A DNA stretch of 64,000 bases, from assembly GCF_020091405.1 (NCBI RefSeq), contig NZ_CP081903.1, positions 1,860,001-1,924,000 on the forward strand. The letters are read 5' to 3'. Both the position numbers and the translations under genes were made by a program. Shown piece by piece: positions 35,176-43,355 of the stretch (positions within the stretch are counted from its first letter, which is position 1; each line of letters begins with the position of its first letter). The notes below the pieces were generated by a model. The model was not told where the DNA came from and made no database searches. It saw nothing but the letters and a program-made list of their open reading frames with translations. Source of the DNA: Bacteroides cellulosilyticus (lineage in GTDB: Bacteria; Bacteroidota; Bacteroidia; Bacteroidales; Bacteroidaceae).

Positions 35176-36528
35176 TTAGAAAATGAGGCCCAAACCGGCA
35201 GTAATCTGGTGATACTTAAAATTAATAGTGTTGAAACCAACGGAAAGGGCAATGCCCTTCAGACGGAGAATAGCACCCAGTTCTGCTGCTACCCCTGTCG
35301 GGCTATGGTCGGTATTCTTATACCAGCTCTCACTGTCGTCCGTGTCGGCAAGCCAAGCTAACGTGCGGCTACCATAACCGGCACCTACATATCCGTAGAG
35401 GGGTTTGCTTAGTTGGCGCAAGTATCCTGCTGTTATGGTCATCACTGACTTCTCTACTCTGCCCGGTTTGTAGATGATGGGATCTCCGGTAGAAGTACGT
35501 TGGCTGTCGTCACATTCTCCTACTGTCTTTACAGAGTTGAAATCGCTGCGGAAAGCTGCATAAAAGCCATTTTTGCGAGTAAAGCCCAGCATACCTCCGA
35601 AGGAAGTCTGGCCACCACCGCCGAATCCGGCTTGTGCCATTAGGATCATCTTACGCGGCTCTTTGGGTTTGATGGTCGATTCCATGTGGAAAGTAGGGCG
35701 TACGGTTTCTCCTGCTGTAACATTCAATACAGAGTCTATAGGAAAATAATTTTGCTTCTCAATGCGTATTTTGTAGTTCTTGATGGCCATACGGTCACTA
35801 CGATAAGGAGTTTTACCCACTAGTACACTGTCCAGGTATACATCGGCATCTTGTTCCGGCAAAGAGAATATCTCCATGTAACCAAATTTAGGTTTCAATG
35901 CTACACTCTTGCTCACCGGTTCATTACCCAACTGGATAATACCTGCATCGGGTTGATACATGGGGGCCTCTACCCGGTAGGTATGTTCGCCCTTGGGCAT
36001 GGTTGCATTGAAAAGTCCGTTTTCTACGGGCACTAGTTCATCATCGATGTAGATGTTGGCTGTTGCGGGTTCCGGACGGAATACAAGGAATTGCATGTTA
36101 TTTTCTACCACAGGTTTGTCCTCTCTGTCTCCGGTATTGAGTACCATTTCATAAACAGTGGCTTTTTCAATAATTTCCGGGTAGAAGTAGTTCCTCATAA
36201 TGCCCAACTGATCGTGCAGGATAGAAATACGCCGTGCGCCGCGAGGGACATAAAGCCATATCTCTCCGGTTTTGTTTTCACGTGCGGTAATACCCAGGGC
36301 ATCGGGCTCGAACATGAAGTCCTTTACGTTGGTTACAATGCGTATAAGAGCGCATATCTCTCCATTCTGGTCACGCTTGGGAGCGGTGACGCGAGCTGTT
36401 AGGTCGCTTTCCATGCGTTGGAAAGAGGCCACACTGATTTTGCTTTGTTGTGCATGTAATTCTGCATCCATGATATTGGGCAGAATGAGTAGCAGCAGCA
36501 TTAGATACTTGAATTGTTTGTGTACCAT
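35176..36528 (-). CDS. PEGA-domain protein with C-terminal beta-barrel-like region
   Basis: 450 residues with a signal peptide (YLMLLLLILPNIMDAELHAQ). The N-terminal domain (VTAPKRDQNGEICALIRIVTN) is followed by two PEGA-like modules (about 150-280) with ANIYIDDELVPVENGLF and ADVYLDSVLVGKTPY. The last about 150 residues are short amphipathic strands (GFGGGGQTSFGGMLGF, LYGYVGAGYGSR, TAGLGLIF) ending in an aromatic residue, as in outer-membrane barrels. It probably anchors the operon's products at the outer membrane (inference). It is the first gene after the -7 box at 36687-36695. Confidence 0.83.
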   Translation of the reverse strand: MVHKQFKYLMLLLLILPNIMDAELHAQQSKISVASFQRMESDLTARVTAPKRDQNGEICALIRIVTNVKDFMFEPDALGITARENKTGEIWLYVPRGARRISILHDQLGIMRNYFYPEIIEKATVYEMVLNTGDREDKPVVENNMQFLVFRPEPATANIYIDDELVPVENGLFNATMPKGEHTYRVEAPMYQPDAGIIQLGNEPVSKSVALKPKFGYMEIFSLPEQDADVYLDSVLVGKTPYRSDRMAIKNYKIRIEKQNYFPIDSVLNVTAGETVRPTFHMESTIKPKEPRKMILMAQAGFGGGGQTSFGGMLGFTRKNGFYAAFRSDFNSVKTVGECDDSQRTSTGDPIIYKPGRVEKSVMTITAGYLRQLSKPLYGYVGAGYGSRTLAWLADTDDSESWYKNTDHSPTGVAAELGAILRLKGIALSVGFNTINFKYHQITAGLGLIF

Positions 36529-36686
36529 GACTGTGAATGTTATTATGAGTTATTTGTTGTTTCGCTAAAAGGTAAATAGTAGATAGTACTAACAACATAT
36601 ACTCATGACCGTGCATGTGTACATACATAATGTGTAATGTTGACCCATAAATTAAGTGTGTAAAATGTTGTTTAATATTCTTCGAC

Positions 36687-36695
36687 ACAAATATA
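36687..36695 (-). promoter_or_regulatory. -7 box of the PEGA-FN3-BspA operon
   Basis: Minus-strand TATATTTGT, an exact consensus match, giving a leader of roughly 150 nt. TTG of TTGGG lies upstream but farther than the ideal spacing. Confidence 0.55.
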
Positions 36696-36875
36696 TATAT
36701 AATTTTTGTCTGATTATTCTTTTTGAGTCCCAATAATTAAAAGATGTTAGTAAAATGTTTTTTTTGTAACGGAAAACCGTGACAAGTTTCTCAATGTCTT
36801 ACTATTTTATTGCTTTTTGGTGGGGAGATGAATCTGTAGAAAGGATCTGTACACTATCGATCTTATGTACGAGAA

Positions 36876-36963
36876 ACACAAGTGTTACGTGGAAGAAATG
36901 CATGTGTTGTGCGTGCAAGACACAAACGTCCTGCATGCGCAACACAAGTGTTGTATATCAAAG
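36876..36963. repeat. 22-nt tandem array C, four units
   Basis: ACACAAGTGTT-type cores start at 36876, 36898 (diverged), 36920 and 36942, an exact 22-base step. The core is the reverse complement of array A at 12001-12110. It begins 18 bp downstream of the LPP20-like stop codon. Confidence 0.85.
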
Positions 36964-36981
36964 GGATATGATATTGAAGAA

Positions 36982-38817
36982 TCAGAAGTGACTCAAATCT
37001 ATCAGCCCGAAGTCAGGGTCCTTTTCCGGCTGCCAGGTACGCACATGAATCACCGGTTCCTTTGGATTGTTCAAGTCTACCATCAGGAACAGATATCCCG
37101 TGTCACCGTAGCTGGACGAGAAGTAATCCTGCTTGATCTGAATGCCGTAGATTTCACCTCCTACGCCCGACTTACGAACCTGGTTATCAGCAAATCGCAG
37201 ATTGATAAATTCCGAGCTGCGGAAGATGTGCTGCAACTTCTTCATATATTCCGACTTTGTCTGGCGGGTGTACTTCACAGCTTGTTTGCTCATGGCCTGT
37301 CCCTCGTTGCTGACGGTGTGTTTCAGCACCGAACCGGTAATGATCAGGGCATCGTCGGAGAAAATGCTGTTGATGTAATCGTAGCGTTTCAGAGCATAAG
37401 CTGTCTTGTAGCTTTCGAGGAAGTTGATAAGTACGTTGCGCACAGTATCGTTCCAAGACGTTTGATTCATGATATCGTCTACGGCAGGTTTGTTGAGGCC
37501 GAAGGAGAGACAGTCTATCTTGCCTTCCTTGTTCAGAGTGAACACGACGTCTTCTACAAACGTGCGCTGGTTGCTCTTGAATTTGAAACTCAGAGGCAGG
37601 CTGCGACAGGTTACTTCACCATTGCATTCCAGGAATTTGAATTGCGGTTCGCTGACGATTTTGGCCTGGCCGTATTTGATAAGGCTGTTGAACATATCGT
37701 ACCCGTTTTTGGTACACAGGTCCTGAATGCCATCGTAGTTGCGGGTACGGATGGAACTTTCCACCTTCTTCATGGTGTCTTCGTAAGCTGCCGATTGCAT
37801 GGTTGAAAGGAACCGTATGCCATTGTTCGTGGTGGTGGCGCTGTCGGTACCGGCCAGTTGCACGTCTTCGGCTTTCTCAACGCCGGGTTTCGGCTCGTCC
37901 CCTTCCAGTTTCAAGGCGCAGTTGCGCATGGCTATGGGGTTGACGGTTCCCATCACTTCGGACAGTTCGTTGTCGATATTTGCTTCACCTTCAAACATAT
38001 ACTCGGTGCGGAGTTGCAGATTACGGGCGTTGGCAAGTACGGGAAGTTCCACGATGCCTGTGCCGTCTTTGGCTGAGAAGATATTGGACCAGTCGCGACC
38101 GTCGAAATACGTGTAATCGTAGTTGCGGGCGGGCTGTCCTTTGTAGAGTACTTTGAGGTTGATTGTTTTCAGATCGCCGTCCAGATGGGTGCTTTCCATG
38201 CTTACTTTCAGATTGGAGAAGATGTCGTTCATCTGTTTGGGAATCCAGGTGGTGAGTAAGAGATCTTTGCCTTCCTCATCTTTCATGGTGAGGAAGTTGC
38301 CGTCGGGATAGCTTTGGAGCAGGACGAGTGCCCAGTAATAGTAGCGCAGGGCGTCGGCTACTTGCGCTTTTTTCTCGGCGCGGATGGCTTCCTGGGCGAA
38401 GTCGAGTATCTTTGTCTTGCGCCCGTCGAAGATGCGTTGTATTTCGGCTACTTTGATATAGCGCATGACAACGGCTTCCGGTTCGTTTTGTATCACGATG
38501 CGGCGGGTGTTGTTCAGCGTGGCACGCGAGTAGGTGTTGATGACAGATTTGAACGTTTCGTCCACAGTTGCCTTGTCACCATCCGTTCCGCCTTCGGTCA
38601 GTTGCTCGAACTTGGAAGATACGTTGGTGGAGATCTGGCTGATGAGTGCTGCAAGTGCTTCATTATCGGCTTTCTTCAGGCTAGCGGCGTTTCCCGTACC
38701 CCAGATGTAGTCTTTGCTGGTTTGTATTTCTTCAATTGATTGTCCTTTAGCGGCAAGGGCAATAAATAAGAATGTAACGATGATAAATGCGCTCCTTTTC
38801 ATGTTGTTGCTTTTCAT
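36982..38817 (-). CDS. LPP20-like secreted protein
   Basis: 611 residues. Met6 (38802) gives a cleaner signal peptide (MKRSAFIIVTFLFIALAAKG) and a longer leader from the -7 box at 38834-38842; Met1 at 38817 is also possible. The LPP20-like N-terminal domain includes KDYIWGTGNAASLKKADNEAL and repeated Gln/Ser-rich helices (LISQISTNVSSKFEQL). The C-terminal half contains ADNQVRKSGVGGEIYGIQIKQDYFSS and ends PDFGLIDLSHF. Function unknown. It precedes the PEGA operon, and such neighbours recur in Bacteroides surface loci; their joint role is inferred. Confidence 0.75.
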   Translation of the reverse strand: MKSNNMKRSAFIIVTFLFIALAAKGQSIEEIQTSKDYIWGTGNAASLKKADNEALAALISQISTNVSSKFEQLTEGGTDGDKATVDETFKSVINTYSRATLNNTRRIVIQNEPEAVVMRYIKVAEIQRIFDGRKTKILDFAQEAIRAEKKAQVADALRYYYWALVLLQSYPDGNFLTMKDEEGKDLLLTTWIPKQMNDIFSNLKVSMESTHLDGDLKTINLKVLYKGQPARNYDYTYFDGRDWSNIFSAKDGTGIVELPVLANARNLQLRTEYMFEGEANIDNELSEVMGTVNPIAMRNCALKLEGDEPKPGVEKAEDVQLAGTDSATTTNNGIRFLSTMQSAAYEDTMKKVESSIRTRNYDGIQDLCTKNGYDMFNSLIKYGQAKIVSEPQFKFLECNGEVTCRSLPLSFKFKSNQRTFVEDVVFTLNKEGKIDCLSFGLNKPAVDDIMNQTSWNDTVRNVLINFLESYKTAYALKRYDYINSIFSDDALIITGSVLKHTVSNEGQAMSKQAVKYTRQTKSEYMKKLQHIFRSSEFINLRFADNQVRKSGVGGEIYGIQIKQDYFSSSYGDTGYLFLMVDLNNPKEPVIHVRTWQPEKDPDFGLIDLSHF

Positions 38818-38833
38818 GTTGTTTCAATTCTTT

Positions 38834-38842
38834 GCAAAAGTA
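38834..38842 (-). promoter_or_regulatory. -7 box for the LPP20-like gene
   Basis: Minus-strand TACTTTTGC, an exact consensus match, only 17 bp from Met1 but 32 bp from Met6, which favours the later start. Confidence 0.5.
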
Positions 38843-38921
38843 GAAACTTTTTCTATAATATAACTCAGTTAGTCAGTTATTTTTTGTATTGATTGCGGGA
38901 CATTTCTTTCGTAGAAAGTAT

Positions 38922-38930
38922 TATCTTTGC
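38922..38930 (+). promoter_or_regulatory. -7 box for a small lipoprotein remnant
   Basis: TATCTTTGC, exact consensus, 24 bp before ATG 38954. No good -33 element at the ideal distance. Confidence 0.45.
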
Positions 38931-38953
38931 ACTCCATGACAAACAAACATTGA

Positions 38954-39137
38954 ATGATGATGACAATTTTACGTTTTCTTTATCCTAACCCTGCTTCTGT
39001 GTCTGACAGCTTGCTCAAGCCCCGCCGATAAGATGTCGCTGAATTATGAACAATCTCTTTGCCATGCCGGTTCATTGGTATATGCCGGTGCGGTGTATAG
39101 TGCCCATGTCGCCGGTGTGGTGGGTGTGCTTATCTGA
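38954..39137 (+). pseudogene. Small lipoprotein with a frameshift at its start
   Basis: From 38964 the frame reads QFYVFFILTLLLCLTACSSP, a lipoprotein signal with lipobox LTAC, and continues to a stop at 39137 (about 58 residues, ending VAGVVGVLI). It is preceded by a stop (TGA), while ATG triplets at 38954-38962 are in another frame, off by one base. A one-base error or mutation in ATGATGATGA would restore a normal start after a good promoter. It may therefore be a sequencing slip, a recent frameshift, or a gene using a non-standard start. The protein resembles no family I know. Confidence 0.5.
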
Positions 39138-39208
39138 AAGTTTTAAAAAATGAAGACAAAAGTGAAGGCGCTCAGGATTCTGCAAATAGTCTTGTAGAGT
39201 GAGTCTGA

Positions 39209-39296
39209 TTCAGTCGTTACTTCATTATGGCTCGGTCGTTACCTCATTGCCATTCAGTCGTTACTTCATCCCTATTCAGTCGTTACCTTTTTATAC
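39209..39296. repeat. 22-nt tandem array D, four units
   Basis: TTCAGTCGTTACTTCAT-type units start at 39209, 39231, 39253 and 39275, an exact 22-base step, 71 bp after the small lipoprotein's stop. About 17 bases are conserved per unit and 5 vary. Confidence 0.88.
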
Positions 39297-39798
39297 CCCC
39301 TCTCAGAAGATGTTATGAGGCCGTTTTTCTTGTCCTTTGATTCATTTCCCGGAGAAAAGATTTTGCGTAAAAAAAAGTTATATTTGAACGCTGTGGGTGA
39401 ATGTTGGATGTTTTTATATTTTATATTTGATAGTTGGATAGCGCTGAAATGATATTTCTCCGCCATTGTAGAGACCTTGAAAAACTAATATCCTTGTTTC
39501 TAGTGATTTACCTTTTTCTATTGTAGAGATGGAGCCACTTGCTATAATCTTGTTGAAATTTCCTTTTCTGTTCTTTGTAGAGAAAGCGTTTTTGTAATAT
39601 ATTGTTTTCTAGTTGATTAGGTAAATACGCGGTAGAGGGCCTTTTCTTGTATTCATTGCTTTTCCACCCTAACTTTGCAACATCGAATTTAAGACAAACA
39701 AAAGGCATAACTGTTGAGGCCTCACAGTAATAACCTTTAGTTTTTCTGACTGAGATGAAATAACATGAATCTATTTACAATTTAAAATTATTATTATT
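39297..39798. other. AT-rich region upstream of the HU-HIG gene
   Basis: About 500 bp with no convincing gene. It contains three TTGTAGAGA-type words (near 39467, 39520 and 39577) and the HU-HIG promoter at 39647-39678. Confidence 0.6.
39647..39678 (+). promoter_or_regulatory. Promoter of the HU-HIG gene
   Basis: TTG at 39647-39649 and TAACTTTGC at 39670-39678, 20 bases apart, match the Bacteroides -33/-7 pair and imply a leader of about 110 nt. Confidence 0.75.
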
Positions 39799-40281
39799 AT
39801 GGCATTTTTTAAGAAGAATCAACAGAAAATCAACAATTTGTGGTATCCACATGCTATTACCGTAGGTAAACCGGTTGATACCGATCAGGTTGCTGCTCGT
39901 TTATCACAACTTTCCACTGTAACTCCGGGTGATTCCTATGCAGTGATGAAAAATCTGGGAGGTGTATTGGGCGACTATATGGCTCAAGGACGTACCGTAA
40001 AAATAGATGGCGTAGGTACATTCTATTATACGGCTGCTACTAATAAAAATGGGGTTGAGTCGGCCGACAAGGTGAGCGCCTCTCAGATTACCGGTGTTCG
40101 TGTTCGTTTTATTCCTGAAGTACGCCGCAATAGCAGCAAGAAGGTGACTACCCGTTCCATGGTAGATACCAATATCTTTTGGGAAGAGTGGGGTGGCAAC
40201 TCTACTAACGGCTCAGCCGGCGGTTCGGGAAATCAAGGCGGTTCCGGTGGTGGCAATCTAGATGAGAATCCGCTGGGCTAA
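39799..40281 (+). CDS. HU-HIG family DNA-binding protein
   Basis: 160 residues. The HU-like fold of the Bacteroidetes HIG branch is seen in KNQQKINNLWYPHAITVGKP and VKIDGVGTFYYTAAT. A Gly/Ser/Asn-rich tail (about residues 134-160, ending NLDENPLG) is probably disordered. These nucleoid-associated proteins often occur in several copies per Bacteroides genome; target specificity is unknown. Monocistronic, with a strong promoter and terminator. Confidence 0.9.
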   Translation: MAFFKKNQQKINNLWYPHAITVGKPVDTDQVAARLSQLSTVTPGDSYAVMKNLGGVLGDYMAQGRTVKIDGVGTFYYTAATNKNGVESADKVSASQITGVRVRFIPEVRRNSSKKVTTRSMVDTNIFWEEWGGNSTNGSAGGSGNQGGSGGGNLDENPLG

Positions 40282-40289
40282 GCGTTTCT

Positions 40290-40320
40290 GAGGCTTGCAT
40301 TTGAAGCCTTTATTATTTTT
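40290..40320 (+). terminator. Terminator of the HU-HIG gene
   Basis: AGGCTT (40291-40296) pairs with AAGCCT (40304-40309), followed by TTATTATTTTT, 9 bp after the stop codon. The stem is short. Confidence 0.65.
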
Positions 40321-40407
40321 CTTTCAGGCATGGACAACATGGGTCTTCGCTGACAATAAAAAGAAGTCAGTGTATTTATCCATACAGTCCGTGCCTGAAA
40401 TGTATCA

Positions 40408-41394
40408 TTACACAGGGAATAGAGTCCCCTCTATACTATCGAATATGCGGAACAATTCCTCTTTCGTCTCCGCCCGCAGCATAGCAATACGCGTTTCCCG
40501 GAAGTTAGGTATTCCTTTAAATAGCGGGCTTGCTGCCAAATGGCGACGTACATGCAGGATTCCTCTTCTTTCATCCAGCAGATTGACGCTGTCTTCCACT
40601 TCCTGGCGCAGCACACCCAGTTTCCACCCGGCACTTAGTGGTGGCAACTCCTCACCTGTTTCCAGATAATGCCTCACCTCCTTGAATATCCACGGGCGGC
40701 CAAAGCTGGCACGGCCTATCATGATGGCATCCACTCCATAAAGATCGAAACACTCCTTTGCCCTTTGGGGAGTGGTGACGTCGCCGTTACCAATGATGGG
40801 GATATGCATACGCGGATTTTTCTTTACTTCACCGATAAGTGTCCAGTCAGCCTCACCGGTGTACATTTGTGCACGGGTACGACCATGTATGGTGAGTGCG
40901 GCAATGCCGCAATCCTGTAATTGCTCTGCCAGTTCCACGATAATCTTGTTGTTCGCATCCCAGCCCAGGCGGGTTTTTACGGTAACCGGTATCTTTACGG
41001 CATCTACCACGGCACGGGTAATTTCCAGCATCTTGGGAATATTCTGCAACATACCTGCACCGGCTCCCTTTCCCGCTACACGCTTCACGGGGCAGCCGAA
41101 GTTAATATCGAGAATATCCGGACGCGCCTCTTCTACGATGCGGGCGGCTTCCACCATGGTTTCGGTATCTTTGCCGTATATCTGTATGGCTACCGGCCGT
41201 TCCTCATCACTGATGTTCAGCTTCTGTTCGGTCTTGCTGACGGAGCGTATCAGGGCATCGGCAGATACGAATTCCGTGTACACCATGTCGGCACCGAACT
41301 TCTTGCACATCAACCGGAATGCAGGGTCGGTGACATCCTCCATCGGAGCTAAAAATATGGGGCGTTCGCCCAGGTCTATGTGGCCTATCTTCAT
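40408..41394 (-). CDS. dusB: tRNA-dihydrouridine synthase
   Basis: 328 residues. FMN-dependent enzyme reducing uridines in the tRNA D-loop. Seen: IFLAPMEDVTDPAFRLMCK (FMN-binding start), INFGCPVKRVAGKGAGAGML with the catalytic cysteine, VKTRLGWD, LTIHGRTRAQMYTG, GNGDVTTPQRAKEC and GVDAIMIGRASFGRPWIF. The length and C-terminal helical domain fit DusB-like enzymes. It is divergent from the DUF2059 gene. Confidence 0.95.
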   Translation of the reverse strand: MKIGHIDLGERPIFLAPMEDVTDPAFRLMCKKFGADMVYTEFVSADALIRSVSKTEQKLNISDEERPVAIQIYGKDTETMVEAARIVEEARPDILDINFGCPVKRVAGKGAGAGMLQNIPKMLEITRAVVDAVKIPVTVKTRLGWDANNKIIVELAEQLQDCGIAALTIHGRTRAQMYTGEADWTLIGEVKKNPRMHIPIIGNGDVTTPQRAKECFDLYGVDAIMIGRASFGRPWIFKEVRHYLETGEELPPLSAGWKLGVLRQEVEDSVNLLDERRGILHVRRHLAASPLFKGIPNFRETRIAMLRAETKEELFRIFDSIEGTLFPV

Positions 41395-41424
41395 GAATCG
41401 ATTGAACTAAATGATTATTTCGCT

Positions 41425-41433
41425 GCAAAAATA
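41425..41433 (-). promoter_or_regulatory. -7 box for dusB
   Basis: Minus-strand TATTTTTGC, an exact consensus match 31 bp before the dusB start codon. Confidence 0.5.
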
Positions 41434-41445
41434 CGGAAAAAAGCC

Positions 41446-41454
41446 TACCTTTGT
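41446..41454 (+). promoter_or_regulatory. -7 box for the DUF2059 gene
   Basis: TACCTTTGT, an exact consensus match 31 bp before the start codon; it overlaps the dusB promoter region back to back. Confidence 0.55.
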
Positions 41455-41484
41455 ATCATTCATTTATTTAACTAATATGGAATT

Positions 41485-41943
41485 ATGAAAAAAGGTTTGG
41501 TTTTAGTTGTGATGTGTGTAGCAATGTTGTTTGCTGCCGCACCTTCGGCTTCGGCACAAGCACCGAGTGATGAGTACAAGGCTACATTGGAAAAAATGCT
41601 GGAACTATCCGGCTCTATGGCGTCGGCAAAAGCTATGGTGCCACAGATGATTTCTATGTTGAAACAACAGTCATCGGCATCGGCTTCTTTCTGGGACGGT
41701 TTTCAGAAGAAATGGGAAGGAAAGTTTGGCAGTAAGCTGGCAGAACTTTACGCTCCCGTTTATCAGAAATATCTGACACTGGATGATTTGAAGAAAATTG
41801 TTGCTTTCTATGAATCGCCTGTCGGAAAGAAACTGGGTGCTTCTACTCCTGCCATGATGGCTGAGGGCATGCAAATAGGACAAAAGCTGGGAATGGAGAT
41901 TGCCACCGAACTTCAACAGGAATTGCAGGCACAGGGAAAGTAA
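41485..41943 (+). CDS. Secreted DUF2059 protein
   Basis: 152 residues with signal peptide MKKGLVLVVMCVAMLFAAAP cleaved near SASAQ. The domain (YKATLEKMLELSGSMASAKAM through YQKYLTLDDLKKIVAFYESPVGKKL) is the alpha-helical DUF2059, widespread in periplasmic proteins without known biochemistry. A palindrome (R8) lies between it and the U32 gene, and the two may still be co-transcribed. Confidence 0.9.
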   Translation: MKKGLVLVVMCVAMLFAAAPSASAQAPSDEYKATLEKMLELSGSMASAKAMVPQMISMLKQQSSASASFWDGFQKKWEGKFGSKLAELYAPVYQKYLTLDDLKKIVAFYESPVGKKLGASTPAMMAEGMQIGQKLGMEIATELQQELQAQGK

Positions 41944-41949
41944 GTTAAA

Positions 41950-42029
41950 AGCTACGAGCTACGAGTTACAGGCTACAAGTGGCTGCGCTATGTTCCGAAA
42001 GGCACTCGTGGCTTGTAACTCGTAGCTCA
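41950..42029. repeat. Palindromic element R8
   Basis: Left arm GAGCTACGAGTTACAGGCTA pairs with the right arm (ending CGTAGCTC at 42028) with four differences in about 27. GGCTGCGC lies at 41981-41988. The centre matches R5 (18014-18085) in reverse orientation. A long reading frame into the U32 gene passes through it but starts before the real ATG. Confidence 0.88.
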
Positions 42030-42044
42030 CAAATATATGATTTT

Positions 42045-43328
42045 ATGGATTTAAAGGACTTTGAAATCATGGCCCCTGTCGGCTCGCGCGAATCACTTGC
42101 GGCAGCCATCCAGGCAGGTGCCGATTCCATCTATTTCGGTATTGAAAACCTGAATATGCGGGCCCGTTCGGCTAATACCTTCACTATTGAAGACCTTCGG
42201 GAAATAGCGCAGACGTGCGATGAGCACGGCATGAAGAGTTATCTTACCGTTAACACTATTATTTACGATCAGGACTTGGCATTGATGCGCACTATCGTAG
42301 ATGCGGCCAAGTCGGCGGGTATCTCTGCGGTGATTGCGGCGGACGTAGCTGTGATGAGCTATGCGCGGCAGATCGGTCAGGAGGTACACCTCAGTACACA
42401 ACTGAATATCTCGAATGTGGAGGCCCTGCGCTTCTACGCACAATTTGCCGATGTTGTGGTGCTGGCACGCGAGTTGAATCTGGAACAGGTAGCGGAGATT
42501 TACCGTCATATCTGTGAGGAGAATATCTGTGGTCCCGGCGGAAAGCCTATTCGTATCGAAATGTTCTGTCACGGTGCTCTCTGCATGGCAGTGTCGGGAA
42601 AATGCTATCTTTCTCTGCACGAGATGAACCACTCTGCCAACCGGGGTGCCTGCATGCAGGTGTGCCGTCGCTCTTACACGGTGCGTGATAAGGAGACGGA
42701 TGTGGAACTGGATGTGGACAACCAATATATCATGTCTCCCAAAGACCTGAAGACCATCCACTTTATGAATAAGATGCTGGATGCAGGCGTGCGCGTGTTC
42801 AAGATAGAAGGACGTGCCCGTGGTCCGGAGTATGTCCGAACGGTAGTGGAATGTTACAAAGAAGCCATCCGTTCTTACCTGGACGACACATTTACAGATG
42901 AAAAGATAGCTGCATGGGATGAACGTCTGAAGACTGTATTCAATCGTGGTTTCTGGGATGGGTATTACCTTGGACAACGTCTGGGAGAATGGACGAAGAA
43001 CTACGGATCGGCCGCTACGGAACGGAAGATATATGTAGGTAAGGGCATCAGATACTTCTCTAATATCGGTGTTGCCGAGTTCCTGGTAGAAGCTGCCGAA
43101 CTGAATGTGGGAGACAAGTTGCTGATTACAGGTCCCACTACAGGAGCAGTATTCACTACGCTTGATGAAGCCCGTGTAGACCTGAAACCGGTGCAAACCG
43201 TGAAGAAAGGACAGCATTTCTCGATGAAAGCGGACAAAATACGTCCTAGTGACAAACTTTATAAGCTGGTTTCTACAGAAGAACTGAAGAAGTTCAAGGG
43301 ACTGGATATTGAGAAAACACGTGGATGA
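42045..43328 (+). CDS. trhP: Peptidase U32 family protein, TrhP/YegQ-like
   Basis: 427 residues from the ATG at 42045; upstream codons belong to palindrome R8. U32 core: MAPVGSRESLAAAIQAGADSIYFG, VHLSTQLNISN, EMFCHGALCMAVSGKCYLS, NRGACMQVCRRSY and FKIEGRARGPEYVRTVVECYKEAI, with the iron-sulfur-type cysteines in the GALCMAVSGKC and GACMQVCR motifs. A C-terminal U32 domain (GDKLLITGPTTGAV) follows. Members of this length are linked to tRNA U34 5-hydroxylation (TrhP); despite the name they are not convincing proteases. The symbol is by family similarity. Confidence 0.82.
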   Translation: MDLKDFEIMAPVGSRESLAAAIQAGADSIYFGIENLNMRARSANTFTIEDLREIAQTCDEHGMKSYLTVNTIIYDQDLALMRTIVDAAKSAGISAVIAADVAVMSYARQIGQEVHLSTQLNISNVEALRFYAQFADVVVLARELNLEQVAEIYRHICEENICGPGGKPIRIEMFCHGALCMAVSGKCYLSLHEMNHSANRGACMQVCRRSYTVRDKETDVELDVDNQYIMSPKDLKTIHFMNKMLDAGVRVFKIEGRARGPEYVRTVVECYKEAIRSYLDDTFTDEKIAAWDERLKTVFNRGFWDGYYLGQRLGEWTKNYGSAATERKIYVGKGIRYFSNIGVAEFLVEAAELNVGDKLLITGPTTGAVFTTLDEARVDLKPVQTVKKGQHFSMKADKIRPSDKLYKLVSTEELKKFKGLDIEKTRG

Positions 43329-43355
43329 TACACTTTTGATACAGTTATATTGAAT

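Larger units (their letters stand above)
36529..36981. other. Intergenic region with promoter and 22-nt array
   Basis: 453 bp between the PEGA gene and the LPP20-like gene, both minus strand. It holds the operon promoter (36687-36695) and the 22-nt array C (36876-36963). No gene is seen. Confidence 0.7.

Noticed and set aside
41979..42044. Upstream start of the U32 gene
   Set aside because: Those codons come from palindrome R8; the ATG at 42045 begins the conserved region.
42093..43217. 374-codon frame opposite the U32 gene
   Set aside because: Antisense of a conserved family with no supporting motifs.
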